64,000 bases of DNA from positions 7,074 through 71,073 of the forward strand of contig JBKGXV010000008.1 in NCBI GenBank assembly GCA_046546375.1. The letters run 5' to 3'. A program made the position numbers and the translations under genes. The stretch is from JAEZKC01 sp046546375 (GTDB lineage Bacteria > Fibrobacterota > Chitinivibrionia > Chitinivibrionales > Chitinispirillaceae). The notes under the pieces are model-generated. The model saw only the letters and a program-made list of their open reading frames with translations, had not been told where the DNA came from and did no database searches. Shown here in pieces: positions 31,396 to 39,630 of the stretch (positions within the stretch are counted from its first letter, which is position 1; the number at the start of each line of letters is the position of its first letter).

Positions 31396-32525
31396 AGATT
31401 CTAATACTGAACTATGAATACCCTCCGGTCGGCGGAGGCGGAGGAAGGGTTTCCGAGCAGATTGCAAACCGGCTTTCTGCTTCGGGGCATGATGTTCGTG
31501 TTATAACGTCACACTGCAAAGGCCTTTCTCATTCCGAAATCCGTGACAAGGTCTTCATCAAACGGGTTGTTGCTTTCCGCAGAAGACCCGATGCGTGCGG
31601 AATTTTCAGTATGGCCGGTTTTTTGGTTATGGGGTTTGTACCGGCATTGACCGTATGTTGGAAATGGAAACCGGACATAATTCATGCTCATTTCGCTGTT
31701 CCCACGGGAGCTTTAGCCTGCGCAGTCTCTTTTTTTACAGGTATTCCTTATCTTTTAACCGCTCATCTGGGTGATGTTCCCGGTTGTATTCCCGAGCAGA
31801 CAGACAGACTGTTCAGGTATATTCTGCCTTTTACTTTTCCCGTGTGGAAAAGAGCAAAGGCAGTAACAGCTGTGAGCGATTATGTGAAAAGTATGGCTTT
31901 GAAAACTTACAACTTGCCCATAAGAGTTATACCCAATGGAATCGATCTTAAGAAAAGTGCGGTTGAGAGAGGGAAATCTGCAGATGGTCAGGTTAAAATC
32001 GTGTTCTGCGGAAGATTCAGTCCTCAGAAAAACATACATCTGTTATGTGAGATACTCAGAGGTGTACAGAATTATGACTGGAGCATGCATTTTATTGGTG
32101 ACGGTCCGCTGTTGGACGAAGCCAAAGAGATTATCTGTAAGTTAGGTTTGACAAAGAAAACTGAGTTTCACGGTTGGGTGCATCCTGCCAGAGCAGAGCA
32201 GATAATGGCTTGTTGTGATATTCTGCTCATTCCATCTGTTACGGAGGGGATGCCTGTGGTGGTGTTGAACGCTTTGGCTCTGGGTCTTGCAGTGATCGGC
32301 AGCGATATTCCGCCTCTCAGAGAATTAGTGTTACAGGGTGAAAACGGCTTTCTTTGCAGCCTTTCCAGTAAGGAGTGTTTTAGGGATAAACTCATTATGC
32401 TGCTTTCTGACCGAAAATGTCTCGAGAAGTTGAAAACCAATAGCAGAGCTTCTGTTCGGAAGTTTGACTGGGATAAGATTACAATCAAATATGAAACTTT
32501 GATGAAGGATATAGCGAAAGGATGA
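31392..32525 (+). CDS. GT4 family glycosyltransferase
   Basis: 377 residues. GT-B fold with the start 'ILILNYEYPPVGGGGGRVSEQIANRLSASGHDVRVIT', middle 'AVTAVSDYVKSMAL', 'IRVIPNGIDLKKS', 'IVFCGRFSPQKNIHLL', and donor-site motif 'IPSVTEGMPVVVLNALALGLAVIGSDIPPLREL' (core E-G-M-P-x-V-x-x-x-A-L-A-x-G), typical of GT4. Cytoplasmic or membrane-peripheral enzyme that adds one sugar to a growing lipid-linked glycan. Overlaps neighbours on both sides by ATGA. Confidence 0.9.
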   Translation: MKILILNYEYPPVGGGGGRVSEQIANRLSASGHDVRVITSHCKGLSHSEIRDKVFIKRVVAFRRRPDACGIFSMAGFLVMGFVPALTVCWKWKPDIIHAHFAVPTGALACAVSFFTGIPYLLTAHLGDVPGCIPEQTDRLFRYILPFTFPVWKRAKAVTAVSDYVKSMALKTYNLPIRVIPNGIDLKKSAVERGKSADGQVKIVFCGRFSPQKNIHLLCEILRGVQNYDWSMHFIGDGPLLDEAKEIICKLGLTKKTEFHGWVHPARAEQIMACCDILLIPSVTEGMPVVVLNALALGLAVIGSDIPPLRELVLQGENGFLCSLSSKECFRDKLIMLLSDRKCLEKLKTNSRASVRKFDWDKITIKYETLMKDIAKG

Positions 32526-33685
32526 AGATTTTCTGTCCCAGAGTCATAAGGGGAAACCGGGGCGATCTTGCAAGTCGGCTTGGAATATTGCTGCTTCTGG
32601 AAAAATCCGGATACTCTGATGTGATGGTTGCCTGTTTGGATAAAGAAGACATATATCCCTGCAGATTCAAAACTGTACCTTATGGAATTCTTCATAATCT
32701 GGTACCTTCACCTGCCGGAATGAAAGCACTTTTGTTCTGTGATGTAATAATATGGACAGGAGGACTTGATCTCCAGGATGACTCTAGTCTTGTAAAGCTT
32801 ATCCATACTCTTCTTGTATTTGCATCTTATAAATTGTTGGGTAAAAAGGTGTACGTAATGAACCAGGGCGCGGGACCGATCGAAAGTAGGTCAGGAAGGA
32901 TTCTTACCCGTATCATTCTACATCTCACAGATCGTTTCATAGTAAGAGACAGCAGAAGTCTGAAACTTCTCCGATCAATTTCTGCGGGAGCAAAACTGTT
33001 GCAGGGAAGGGATGGAATTTTCACATCCGCATTTGAAAAGTTAATAAATGGAAAGCCAAAGTCTATACAGGCTTGCTCTGGTTTTCTGATCGGGTTCAAT
33101 ATACGAATGTGGCACCATTTTTCTTCCGGTATTCTTCCTTTTCAGTACAATCGCAGAGCCTATGAAAAAAGAGGGGCTGAAAGGATGAGTAAGCTGGTTG
33201 AAGCTTCGGTGGTTTTTTGTAACTCGATAACGCAGAATCACAATGTCCGCATTTTACTCTTCTCCATGTATCAAGCGGGGGAGGATCCCTGGGAGAATGA
33301 AGAGAGATATTTGCGTGAAATCAAGAGTAAAACAGGTGAAGAAATAGAACTGGTGGATCTGACCGTCGGGATGGAAGATTTCTGCCAGAAGATCCGAGAG
33401 TGTAAATGTATGATTGGAATGCGTCTGCACTCGGCATTGCTGGCGCTTAGATTCGGAGTTCCCGCTATAACAATAGGCTATACGCTGAAAAACAGAGATA
33501 TTTTCAGGGATCTGGGTCTTGAAAATTGGGTTGTGGATTTGGAACGATTCGAAAACCACCCATTGGAAATGGTATCAAAGGTTGAAATGGTAATGAAATC
33601 AGAACAAAAGCTTTCCAGTGTGCGGGATGCCATATCAATCAATGACAGATGTCTGAAGAAATTCTCTGATCATTATCTGGTATGA
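32522..33685 (+). CDS. Polysaccharide pyruvyl transferase family protein
   Basis: 387 residues. Pyruvyl-transferase-like segments: 'GNRGDLASRLGILLLLEKSG', 'DVIIWTGGLDLQDDSSLVKL', 'KVYVMNQGAGPIESRSGR', 'RFIVRDSRSLKLLRSI' and 'CKCMIGMRLHSALLALRFGVPAITIGYTLKNRDIFRDLGLENW' (core MRLHSALLAL-FGVPAI-I-Y). These fit the CsaB/WcaK-like family that transfers ketal pyruvate from phosphoenolpyruvate to surface sugars. The role is an acid group on the glycan; substrate unknown. ATGA overlap with the GT4 gene; 15-nt gap to the next gene. Confidence 0.85.
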   Translation: MKIFCPRVIRGNRGDLASRLGILLLLEKSGYSDVMVACLDKEDIYPCRFKTVPYGILHNLVPSPAGMKALLFCDVIIWTGGLDLQDDSSLVKLIHTLLVFASYKLLGKKVYVMNQGAGPIESRSGRILTRIILHLTDRFIVRDSRSLKLLRSISAGAKLLQGRDGIFTSAFEKLINGKPKSIQACSGFLIGFNIRMWHHFSSGILPFQYNRRAYEKRGAERMSKLVEASVVFCNSITQNHNVRILLFSMYQAGEDPWENEERYLREIKSKTGEEIELVDLTVGMEDFCQKIRECKCMIGMRLHSALLALRFGVPAITIGYTLKNRDIFRDLGLENWVVDLERFENHPLEMVSKVEMVMKSEQKLSSVRDAISINDRCLKKFSDHYLV

Positions 33686-33700
33686 GAGAGAGCATCAAAG

Positions 33701-34717
33701 GTGAACAAAAATCCTAAGCAAAAGATTCACATTGTAGTTGCATATGGGATATCAGCTGTATTGATGCTGTTGTTGCTGAGGTCAATCAGTTTTGACCAGG
33801 TCATGGATGCTCTGACAAAAATATCCGTTTTGGATTATTCGTTTGTGCTCGCATTGCAGATCTCGATACTGATAATTTCGGTTTTTAAATGGCGGCTTTT
33901 TTTACCCCGGGTTTCTTTTGTGTCTCTTCTGCGTTGGTTCATAATGGCTCAGTTTTTCCACATGGCGACACCCGGGCAGCTTGGGGGGGAGTTCGTTAAA
34001 ATCATAGGATTGAGAAAAGACGGACAGCGTTCTAGTTACATAGCAGCTTGTGCGTTTATTGACAAGATGACCACACTGGCGGCATTGATGCTTTTCACCT
34101 CTCTGGGGGCATTGATTTCTCCTAACAGTGGCTCAATTCCATTGGTTTTGCGGATATGTGCAGCTGGTATGTTTTTCGGCATTTTCACAGGCTATCTACT
34201 GTTGGTAAAACTGAAATGGCCGGGAATCAAAAAGGCTGTTTGTGCTGACAGGAAATTTCTGGGTAAAGTCGTTAAGTTTTGTTCTGACTTGTCATCGGAT
34301 ATCAGAAACAGCGGACGGAAATTTGTACTTGTGGGGGTTTCCATGGGGCTTTCTGTGCTGTCCTGTTTCTTGTTGGCCGGAAAAGTAGCTGTTATAGGAA
34401 ATTCTGGTATGCTTTCGGTCTTGTTTGTTGATTGGTGCTGGATAGTGGGTATGCTCACTGTCATCATGCTTTTCCCCTTTTCCGTCGGGGGCTTGGGTGT
34501 AAGAGAAGGAGGTTATGTGGTTGCGCTTTCATTCTTGAGTGTCTCTGCTGAAAAAGCTCTCGCTTTATCAATGGTTCTTTTTACAGTCCAGCTGATTTGC
34601 GCTTCAGTTGGATTCTTGTTTTTCATGTATGAAACTCATCAGAATAAGAAGAGAAATAAAAACGCGGCTTCATATTCTGGTGTCACCGAGAGAGCAGAAA
34701 AATGTCTGAGACGATGA
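33701..34717 (+). CDS. Lysylphosphatidylglycerol synthase TM region / UPF0104-like integral membrane protein
   Basis: 338 residues with about eight membrane helices. Family traits: 'LRSISFDQVMDALTKIS', 'LFLPRVSFVSLLRWFIMAQFFHMATPGQLGGEFVKII' (core A-T-P-G-x-x-G-G-E), 'AAC-AFIDKMTTLAALM', and 'FPFSVGGLGVREGGYV' (core P-x-S-x-G-G-L-G-V-R-E). These are the conserved turns of the MprF-TM/UPF0104/AglD group, often placed in glycan loci and proposed to flip lipid-linked intermediates. The start is a GTG at 33701 with only a weak ribosome-binding site; 16-nt overlap with the next gene. Function as a flippase is inference. Confidence 0.8.
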   Translation: MNKNPKQKIHIVVAYGISAVLMLLLLRSISFDQVMDALTKISVLDYSFVLALQISILIISVFKWRLFLPRVSFVSLLRWFIMAQFFHMATPGQLGGEFVKIIGLRKDGQRSSYIAACAFIDKMTTLAALMLFTSLGALISPNSGSIPLVLRICAAGMFFGIFTGYLLLVKLKWPGIKKAVCADRKFLGKVVKFCSDLSSDIRNSGRKFVLVGVSMGLSVLSCFLLAGKVAVIGNSGMLSVLFVDWCWIVGMLTVIMLFPFSVGGLGVREGGYVVALSFLSVSAEKALALSMVLFTVQLICASVGFLFFMYETHQNKKRNKNAASYSGVTERAEKCLRR

Positions 34718-36720
34718 TCGTTGAATCTGCAACTCTGGGAGCATCTCTTTTTTTGGTGGTTGCTTATGTGGTCAGGTCTGGATATTGTCCGCTTCAAAAA
34801 ATCATTTTTGTCAGTTTGGTTGTGCCGTTTCTTTTATTCGCATTGTATCACCATACTTCTACCGTTACTTGTGATGAAACCTATATCGCTTTTGAACCGG
34901 TAGATATTCTCAACAGTGATATGCACCAGTGGAGCCTGGGGGCTTTACGTACTACAGACCTTGCGGTTGGTCTTCCCATGGCTGTTGTGTCCACTTTGAC
35001 TGGTTTCACAAAAGATTTACTGGTTGTGTTTGCCAAACAGCTGCAGTGGATGTATGGTGTGGTGATTCTTTTGGTATGTGCGCATCTGCTGCTGCAGCAG
35101 ACCGGTTTACGGAAATCGCATCTTACAGAAGTGCTGTTTGTATTCTGTTCTGCGGTGATTTTCCCCGTAGTAGTGCTGGGGTTGAAGGTTTTCAACTATG
35201 ATTCTCTTTCCATGCTGCTGGGGGTGGTTGCTGTTCTGATTTTTCTGAAAGGTCTTGCCGGCGACAGAAAATCTCTTTTTATCGGCATTGTAACCTTTGC
35301 TTTGGCAAGTCAGGAAAAGCTTATTGCTTCACCTCTTCTCTTGATGGCTGTCGTCGTTGCGGGGATACGGGCCGCAAGTGAAAAAAAAGATTGCAAAACA
35401 TCTGTCGTTACCGGATTCAAATACTCGGCGCTTGCATCCATTGTTGCTTCCGGTGTTTTTGCGGTTTCATTTGCCATTATCATGCTGGTCCGTTGGGGAC
35501 GGATGCCTTCATATGATCCCGTTGGTATTATGATGCCACTTTGGAGAGCATTGTGGCCTTTCCTGCGGGGGGTGAATTTCTTAAACCCAGGGGATTCCGG
35601 TGCCCCGACAGAATTGCTTGGTTTGTTCCCGATGGTTATTGCAGGGGCAATACTGTTTGGATCATTGGGTGCTGGAGGAACACTTCTTTTCAGATTTTTC
35701 AACCGAAGTGGGATTCTGAAACTATTCATTAGGAAAAATATTTCAAAAATATCCGGAATAACCGTTTTCAGCTGTGCCGTGATTGGAATTTTAAGCTCCT
35801 TATGTATCAAAGGTTTTCTTTATCCCTACTTTCCTGTTCAGGCCGGGGGGGTTATTCCTACTCATATGTTCAACGCCTCTGCAGTTCACTTCAATGCGCA
35901 ATCGGGTTCAGGTCATATGTTTTCCTATATTGGGTGGGCTTATGCACATTTCTTCGTTGCGGTCCCGACAGTATGGCTGCTTGCTGCCGTTTTCACCGCT
36001 TTCAGAAGAATTTTCGGACTGAAAAGGAATGATGATGATCCCTGCTTTTTATACAGGCAGAGTCTGCTTGTCATGATTTTTCTGATTCCGGCTCTTTACG
36101 GACTGTTTCAAGTGCCGGTTTCGGCCAGGTATTTGAATTTGTACCTTCTGCTCTTTTTGCTGATTACGGTCACAGATATTCTGAAACAGACCCTTGAGAT
36201 GCGAAATTTTCACAGAAAGCTGCTTCTGGGCCTGATTCTTTGTGCAGCATTCATTGAAATATTTCCATTCAAGCCTCTTGGTGCCGCTTTCCGGCCGCTT
36301 TGGCTTTCCTATTCTCAACACTATATGCAACAACCCTCCAAAGGCATTCTTAATCCCTGGTGGATGGGCTGGGGTGAGGAAGTGGCCATTGCGGGAAGAA
36401 AAATTCAGAGTCGGTACAGAAAGGAAAACGGAAATTTCAGCAGAGTGCGTCTGTATACGAATTATCTGGGGAACTGGCTAAGAAGAAAACCAAATATCCC
36501 TATAATTCAAATGGATACCGCATCCTCATTCACCTACGGAGAACATGATTATTATCTGTTAAACCGGATGGGTGTCGCCCAGTCGGAATATCCTTTCCCT
36601 GAATCTGCAATGCCATATATGAAAGTTGAATTCAGAGGTTTTGTCCAGGCCTGGGTTTTCCGGGGCAGTGATATACCCGGCTTTTTCGATCGAAAGAAAA
36701 GTCAAAGAGAAGACCGTTGA
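34702..36720 (+). CDS. GT-C-like polytopic membrane glycosyltransferase, paralogue 1
   Basis: 672 residues, 11-13 membrane helices, and a C-terminal soluble tail of about 110 residues. After the first helices comes 'VTCDETYIAFEPVD', an acidic D-E pair in the first extracytoplasmic loop, as in GT-C enzymes of the GT39/GT83 type that use polyprenyl-phosphate sugars. Other landmarks: 'HQWSLGALRTT', 'TGFTKDLL', 'LKVFNYDSLSMLLG', 'ASQEKLIASPLLLM', 'GWGEEVAIAGRKI' and 'VEFRGFVQAWVFRGSDI'. It is clearly homologous to the convergent gene at 36727. The GT-C assignment rests on topology and the D-E motif. It uses, by inference, the donor made by the GT2 protein at 27738. Stop codon lies inside the hairpin at 36709-36728. 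Confidence 0.75.
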   Translation: MSETMIVESATLGASLFLVVAYVVRSGYCPLQKIIFVSLVVPFLLFALYHHTSTVTCDETYIAFEPVDILNSDMHQWSLGALRTTDLAVGLPMAVVSTLTGFTKDLLVVFAKQLQWMYGVVILLVCAHLLLQQTGLRKSHLTEVLFVFCSAVIFPVVVLGLKVFNYDSLSMLLGVVAVLIFLKGLAGDRKSLFIGIVTFALASQEKLIASPLLLMAVVVAGIRAASEKKDCKTSVVTGFKYSALASIVASGVFAVSFAIIMLVRWGRMPSYDPVGIMMPLWRALWPFLRGVNFLNPGDSGAPTELLGLFPMVIAGAILFGSLGAGGTLLFRFFNRSGILKLFIRKNISKISGITVFSCAVIGILSSLCIKGFLYPYFPVQAGGVIPTHMFNASAVHFNAQSGSGHMFSYIGWAYAHFFVAVPTVWLLAAVFTAFRRIFGLKRNDDDPCFLYRQSLLVMIFLIPALYGLFQVPVSARYLNLYLLLFLLITVTDILKQTLEMRNFHRKLLLGLILCAAFIEIFPFKPLGAAFRPLWLSYSQHYMQQPSKGILNPWWMGWGEEVAIAGRKIQSRYRKENGNFSRVRLYTNYLGNWLRRKPNIPIIQMDTASSFTYGEHDYYLLNRMGVAQSEYPFPESAMPYMKVEFRGFVQAWVFRGSDIPGFFDRKKSQREDR

Positions 36721-36728
36721 GGGTCTTC
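36709..36728. terminator. Hairpin overlapping the stop codons of two convergent GT-C genes
   Basis: gaagacc (36709-36715) pairs with ggtcttc (36722-36728). It lies between, and partly in, the two convergent stop codons (the ends are 6 nt apart) and could end transcription from either side; T-runs are weak. Confidence 0.4.
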
Positions 36729-38748
36729 ATTCGTAAAGTTTGAATTCTGCAGCTTTCAGATCTTTTCCTCTGAAAATCCAGGCTTTTACAAATCCCCTTG
36801 TTTCTATTGTAAACAAAGGGTCAGCAGTATGCGGGAATCCGAAATCCGGATAGGTGGAGATTCCGTTTCGGGAAAGTAGGTAAAAATCGTTTTCGTCATA
36901 GCTGTATTGGAATCTGCCAGCCTCTATGGGCATGGAATAGGTAGACACGTTTTCAGGTGTACGGATAAGAGAACCCGGAAAGTTGTGATAAATGCGGATA
37001 CGTTCCCGTTTCTTCAGCTTCTCCAGTTTCCTAAAGGCCACATATAGTTCCTCTCCCCATCCGGGATACCAGGGGCTGACCTTGCCGAACGCGGGATGCT
37101 TGTGGAAATCCTCAGAATAGTTTGCCCATACGGGACGGAATGCCGAGCCCAGAGGCTGAAAAGGCACAACTTCGATAAATAATAGTATCAGAACTGCTGC
37201 AGTTACAGTGCGTTTCTTCCAAACAGACCTCAGTGGAATTGAGAACACGCCCGGGACAAAAGTGATGACTGTGCCCAGAAGGAAAAGATTGAAATATCGG
37301 GGGTAAAGGGGAATCTGCAATGCACCGTACAGAAACGGAGCGCTCAGGAAGAATATCGCTAACAGATCGATCCCCAGTATTGGTTTTCTTTCCGCATATT
37401 TCTTTTCAAACAGTGAAAAAATGCTGCTCGCCAGTAAAAGTACAAGAAGAACTGTTGGAAAGGCATTTATGAAAACCGCGCAGGCCCATCCCACGGAAGC
37501 TATGATGTGGGTGAAGAACGTTTGCGCATTGTAGTGAAGTGCGATTCCGTTGAATAGGGAACCTGGTGTGTGATGACCATCGGAAACAGGGATGTGTGGC
37601 CATATCCTGGTGTCAAGACAATATGTTGAAACGATTCCTGTCGTGATGACGAATGTCAGTAGAAGGGATTTGGTGGTGGAAACTATTTTGTTTATGTTGC
37701 TTGTTTCTTTGTAATTGTAATGTATGAAGTAATAGAGCAGGTATGTCAGAAAAGCCCCGAGAGAAACTGCTGCATAAATCAAAATGACTTTGAAGAGCAT
37801 AATCTCATGTCCCTGAAGTCGGGAACTGAAAAGAAAACTTTTGGCACCTTCACCCAGAAAATGTTTTATAGGCCAGAATCCCGCCTCGAATGCCACAAAC
37901 AGCTGATCTGGATTCAGAGCCGGGCCACTGGTGTCATGGGTGATTTTGACCAGAGCAAATGAAACGAAAATCAATGTGAGCGCAATTCCCGAGGTCATAG
38001 CCGCATTGCCCATTATTCCGTAGATCGTTTTTCCCCAAAAATGGCTCGCATATCGGCAGGTGAGACGGGCGGTTGTCAGAAAAAGAGACAGCCAAAGAAG
38101 AGGGGAGGCAATGAGTTTTTCATGTGAAGCAAGGGTCAGAGCCCCGATACTGGCAAAAAGAAGCACTTTCCTTCCCGACTGCATACCGGCTGCAAGCCAT
38201 ACGCATCCAAGTACTCCAAAAAGCATGGAATTGAGATCGTAATTGAGAGTCTTGAGGGCAAGACCGGTTACCGGCATCAAAACTACGGCATTGAAGATAA
38301 GCACCTGAAACAGACCTCTGGATACTTTTACCGCATGCAGCCGGTGTGTCTGATCGATAATCAGATTGATTAGAAAAACCCCGATAATCCAGTGGGCTGC
38401 TTTGGCACATACAAGCGTCACATCTTTGGTGATACCGGTAATCTTCTGTATCAGTCCGAACAGGGGGCCAAGAATGGTCGTGGTGGTGCGGAATGCTCCC
38501 AGATTCCACTGACGCAACCGGCCATTATTGAAATTGATGATGTCGTAGAAGATGTAGGATTCATCCCAGCTGAGAAACTGGGTGAAAAATGCAGATGAAA
38601 ACAGAGCGGCGGGGAAGACGGCAATCAGGGTCAGAAGAACACTTTTTTTCGCAGTACCTCTTCTCAATATCAGAAATGCCGATTGTATTCCCAATGCCGC
38701 AGCGCAGCAGAGCAGTTCTGTGAGGGTCATTTCTGAAAACAGGGGCAT
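36727..38748 (-). CDS. GT-C-like polytopic membrane glycosyltransferase, paralogue 2
   Basis: 673 residues, the same length as its convergent partner, with the same order of landmarks: 'LSWDESYIFYDIINF' (D-E), 'RQWNLGAFRTT', 'TGITKDVT', 'LKTLNYDLNSMLFG', 'ASHEKLIASPLLWL', 'GSAFRPVWANYS', 'PGWGEELYVAFRKLEKL' and the end 'ETRGFVKAWIFRGKDL'. It is thus a paralogue that probably handles a related donor or acceptor. No gene lies between 38749 and 38976 on this strand, so it should have its own promoter in that region. A/T-rich like its neighbours in the locus. Its orientation opposite to the rest of the locus suggests independent expression or a duplication with inversion. Confidence 0.75.
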   Translation of the reverse strand: MPLFSEMTLTELLCCAAALGIQSAFLILRRGTAKKSVLLTLIAVFPAALFSSAFFTQFLSWDESYIFYDIINFNNGRLRQWNLGAFRTTTTILGPLFGLIQKITGITKDVTLVCAKAAHWIIGVFLINLIIDQTHRLHAVKVSRGLFQVLIFNAVVLMPVTGLALKTLNYDLNSMLFGVLGCVWLAAGMQSGRKVLLFASIGALTLASHEKLIASPLLWLSLFLTTARLTCRYASHFWGKTIYGIMGNAAMTSGIALTLIFVSFALVKITHDTSGPALNPDQLFVAFEAGFWPIKHFLGEGAKSFLFSSRLQGHEIMLFKVILIYAAVSLGAFLTYLLYYFIHYNYKETSNINKIVSTTKSLLLTFVITTGIVSTYCLDTRIWPHIPVSDGHHTPGSLFNGIALHYNAQTFFTHIIASVGWACAVFINAFPTVLLVLLLASSIFSLFEKKYAERKPILGIDLLAIFFLSAPFLYGALQIPLYPRYFNLFLLGTVITFVPGVFSIPLRSVWKKRTVTAAVLILLFIEVVPFQPLGSAFRPVWANYSEDFHKHPAFGKVSPWYPGWGEELYVAFRKLEKLKKRERIRIYHNFPGSLIRTPENVSTYSMPIEAGRFQYSYDENDFYLLSRNGISTYPDFGFPHTADPLFTIETRGFVKAWIFRGKDLKAAEFKLYE

Positions 38749-38940
38749 AGCTTCTGAACCGATCTGTTAGCTCTTCACGTCTAATTCATTATATGATTTC
38801 AGAGGCTGCGGTGCAAACCAAAAAGCTGTTGAGAACGGCGGGGAATCGATAACCATAGAGCTTTTGGGGAACTGAAAGATGGTGAAGCTGGGCGAAAACT
38901 CAAGTGTTTGATATATTCTGCAAAAAAAAGTGGAAAAAAC

Positions 38941-38969
38941 TTGCATGATTTCCCTCTGTGTTTTATAAT
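38941..38969 (+). promoter_or_regulatory. Candidate promoter directly before the XRE-cupin gene
   Basis: TATAAT at 38964-38969 is a perfect -10; TTGCAT at 38941-38946, exactly 17 nt upstream, shares the first three bases of the -35 consensus. The predicted start point (about 38975-38977) is almost the ATG itself (38977), and no ribosome-binding site precedes that ATG. Confidence 0.5.
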
Positions 38970-38976
38970 TACTGTA

Positions 38977-39570
38977 ATGAATGAAGCAGAACTGAAAAAA
39001 ATGCTGCCCCGACTGGGCCGGACGCTCAGGCTTCACCGGGAGAAAACCGGACGCAATCAGGGGCAAATAGCTGTCCAGGCCGGTATTTCCACCAGTATGT
39101 TAAGCCAGATAGAGCGGGGGATCGTCTCCCCTTCGATAGACACTCTCGTACTGGTGTGCCATGCGCTTGACCTGGATCTTTCAGAGCTGTTCAAGGGGCT
39201 CTCCCCAAGACGACCGGTGAGTGTTCATCGTCATGGGGAGCGGTTGGCCACCAAAAGCAGCGGTGTGAGATACGAGCAGCTGATTACAGGCAGAAGCGGG
39301 GCCTTCAATGCTGAACTTTTTCTCCTGGAGGTGGCTCCGGGGGCATCATCCACTCTGAGTGACCGGGGGCATGAGGGAGTGGAGATGGGGTATGTTCTTG
39401 AGGGGGAGGCGGTGTTGTGTGTTGATGGAAGCGATTATGAGGTGAGGCAGGGTGACAGTTTTTCTTTTGAGTCGAATCGGCCCCACCGGCTTCACAATGC
39501 CGGGGAAGGTCTGTTCAGAGCAGTATGGGCTATCTCTCCGCCGCATCTGGATTATTTCGTGGCCGAATAG
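38977..39570 (+). CDS. XRE-family regulator with C-terminal cupin domain
   Basis: 197 residues from ATG 38977 (a longer frame from 38908 runs through the candidate promoter). N-terminal HTH-XRE at about 10-65: 'LGRTLRLHREKTGRNQGQIAVQAGISTSMLSQIERGIVSPSIDTLVLVCHALDLDLSELF' (core QIA-QAGISTSMLSQIERG-SPS). C-terminal cupin about 110-190: 'EVAPGASSTLSDRGHEGVEMGYVLEGEAVLCVDGSDYEVRQGDSFSFESNRPHRL' (core G-H-E-G-V-E, Y-V-L-E-G-E, G-D-x-F-x-F, P-H-R). Such proteins bind small ligands through the cupin and control nearby metabolic genes; leuC begins 60 nt downstream, so a role in leucine or related metabolism is plausible. Possibly leaderless. Confidence 0.88.
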   Translation: MNEAELKKMLPRLGRTLRLHREKTGRNQGQIAVQAGISTSMLSQIERGIVSPSIDTLVLVCHALDLDLSELFKGLSPRRPVSVHRHGERLATKSSGVRYEQLITGRSGAFNAELFLLEVAPGASSTLSDRGHEGVEMGYVLEGEAVLCVDGSDYEVRQGDSFSFESNRPHRLHNAGEGLFRAVWAISPPHLDYFVAE

Positions 39571-39630
39571 TTTTCATTTCAATTTTGAAACAGATATGAA
39601 CGTATAAATCCTTAACAGAAAGGGTGGTGT

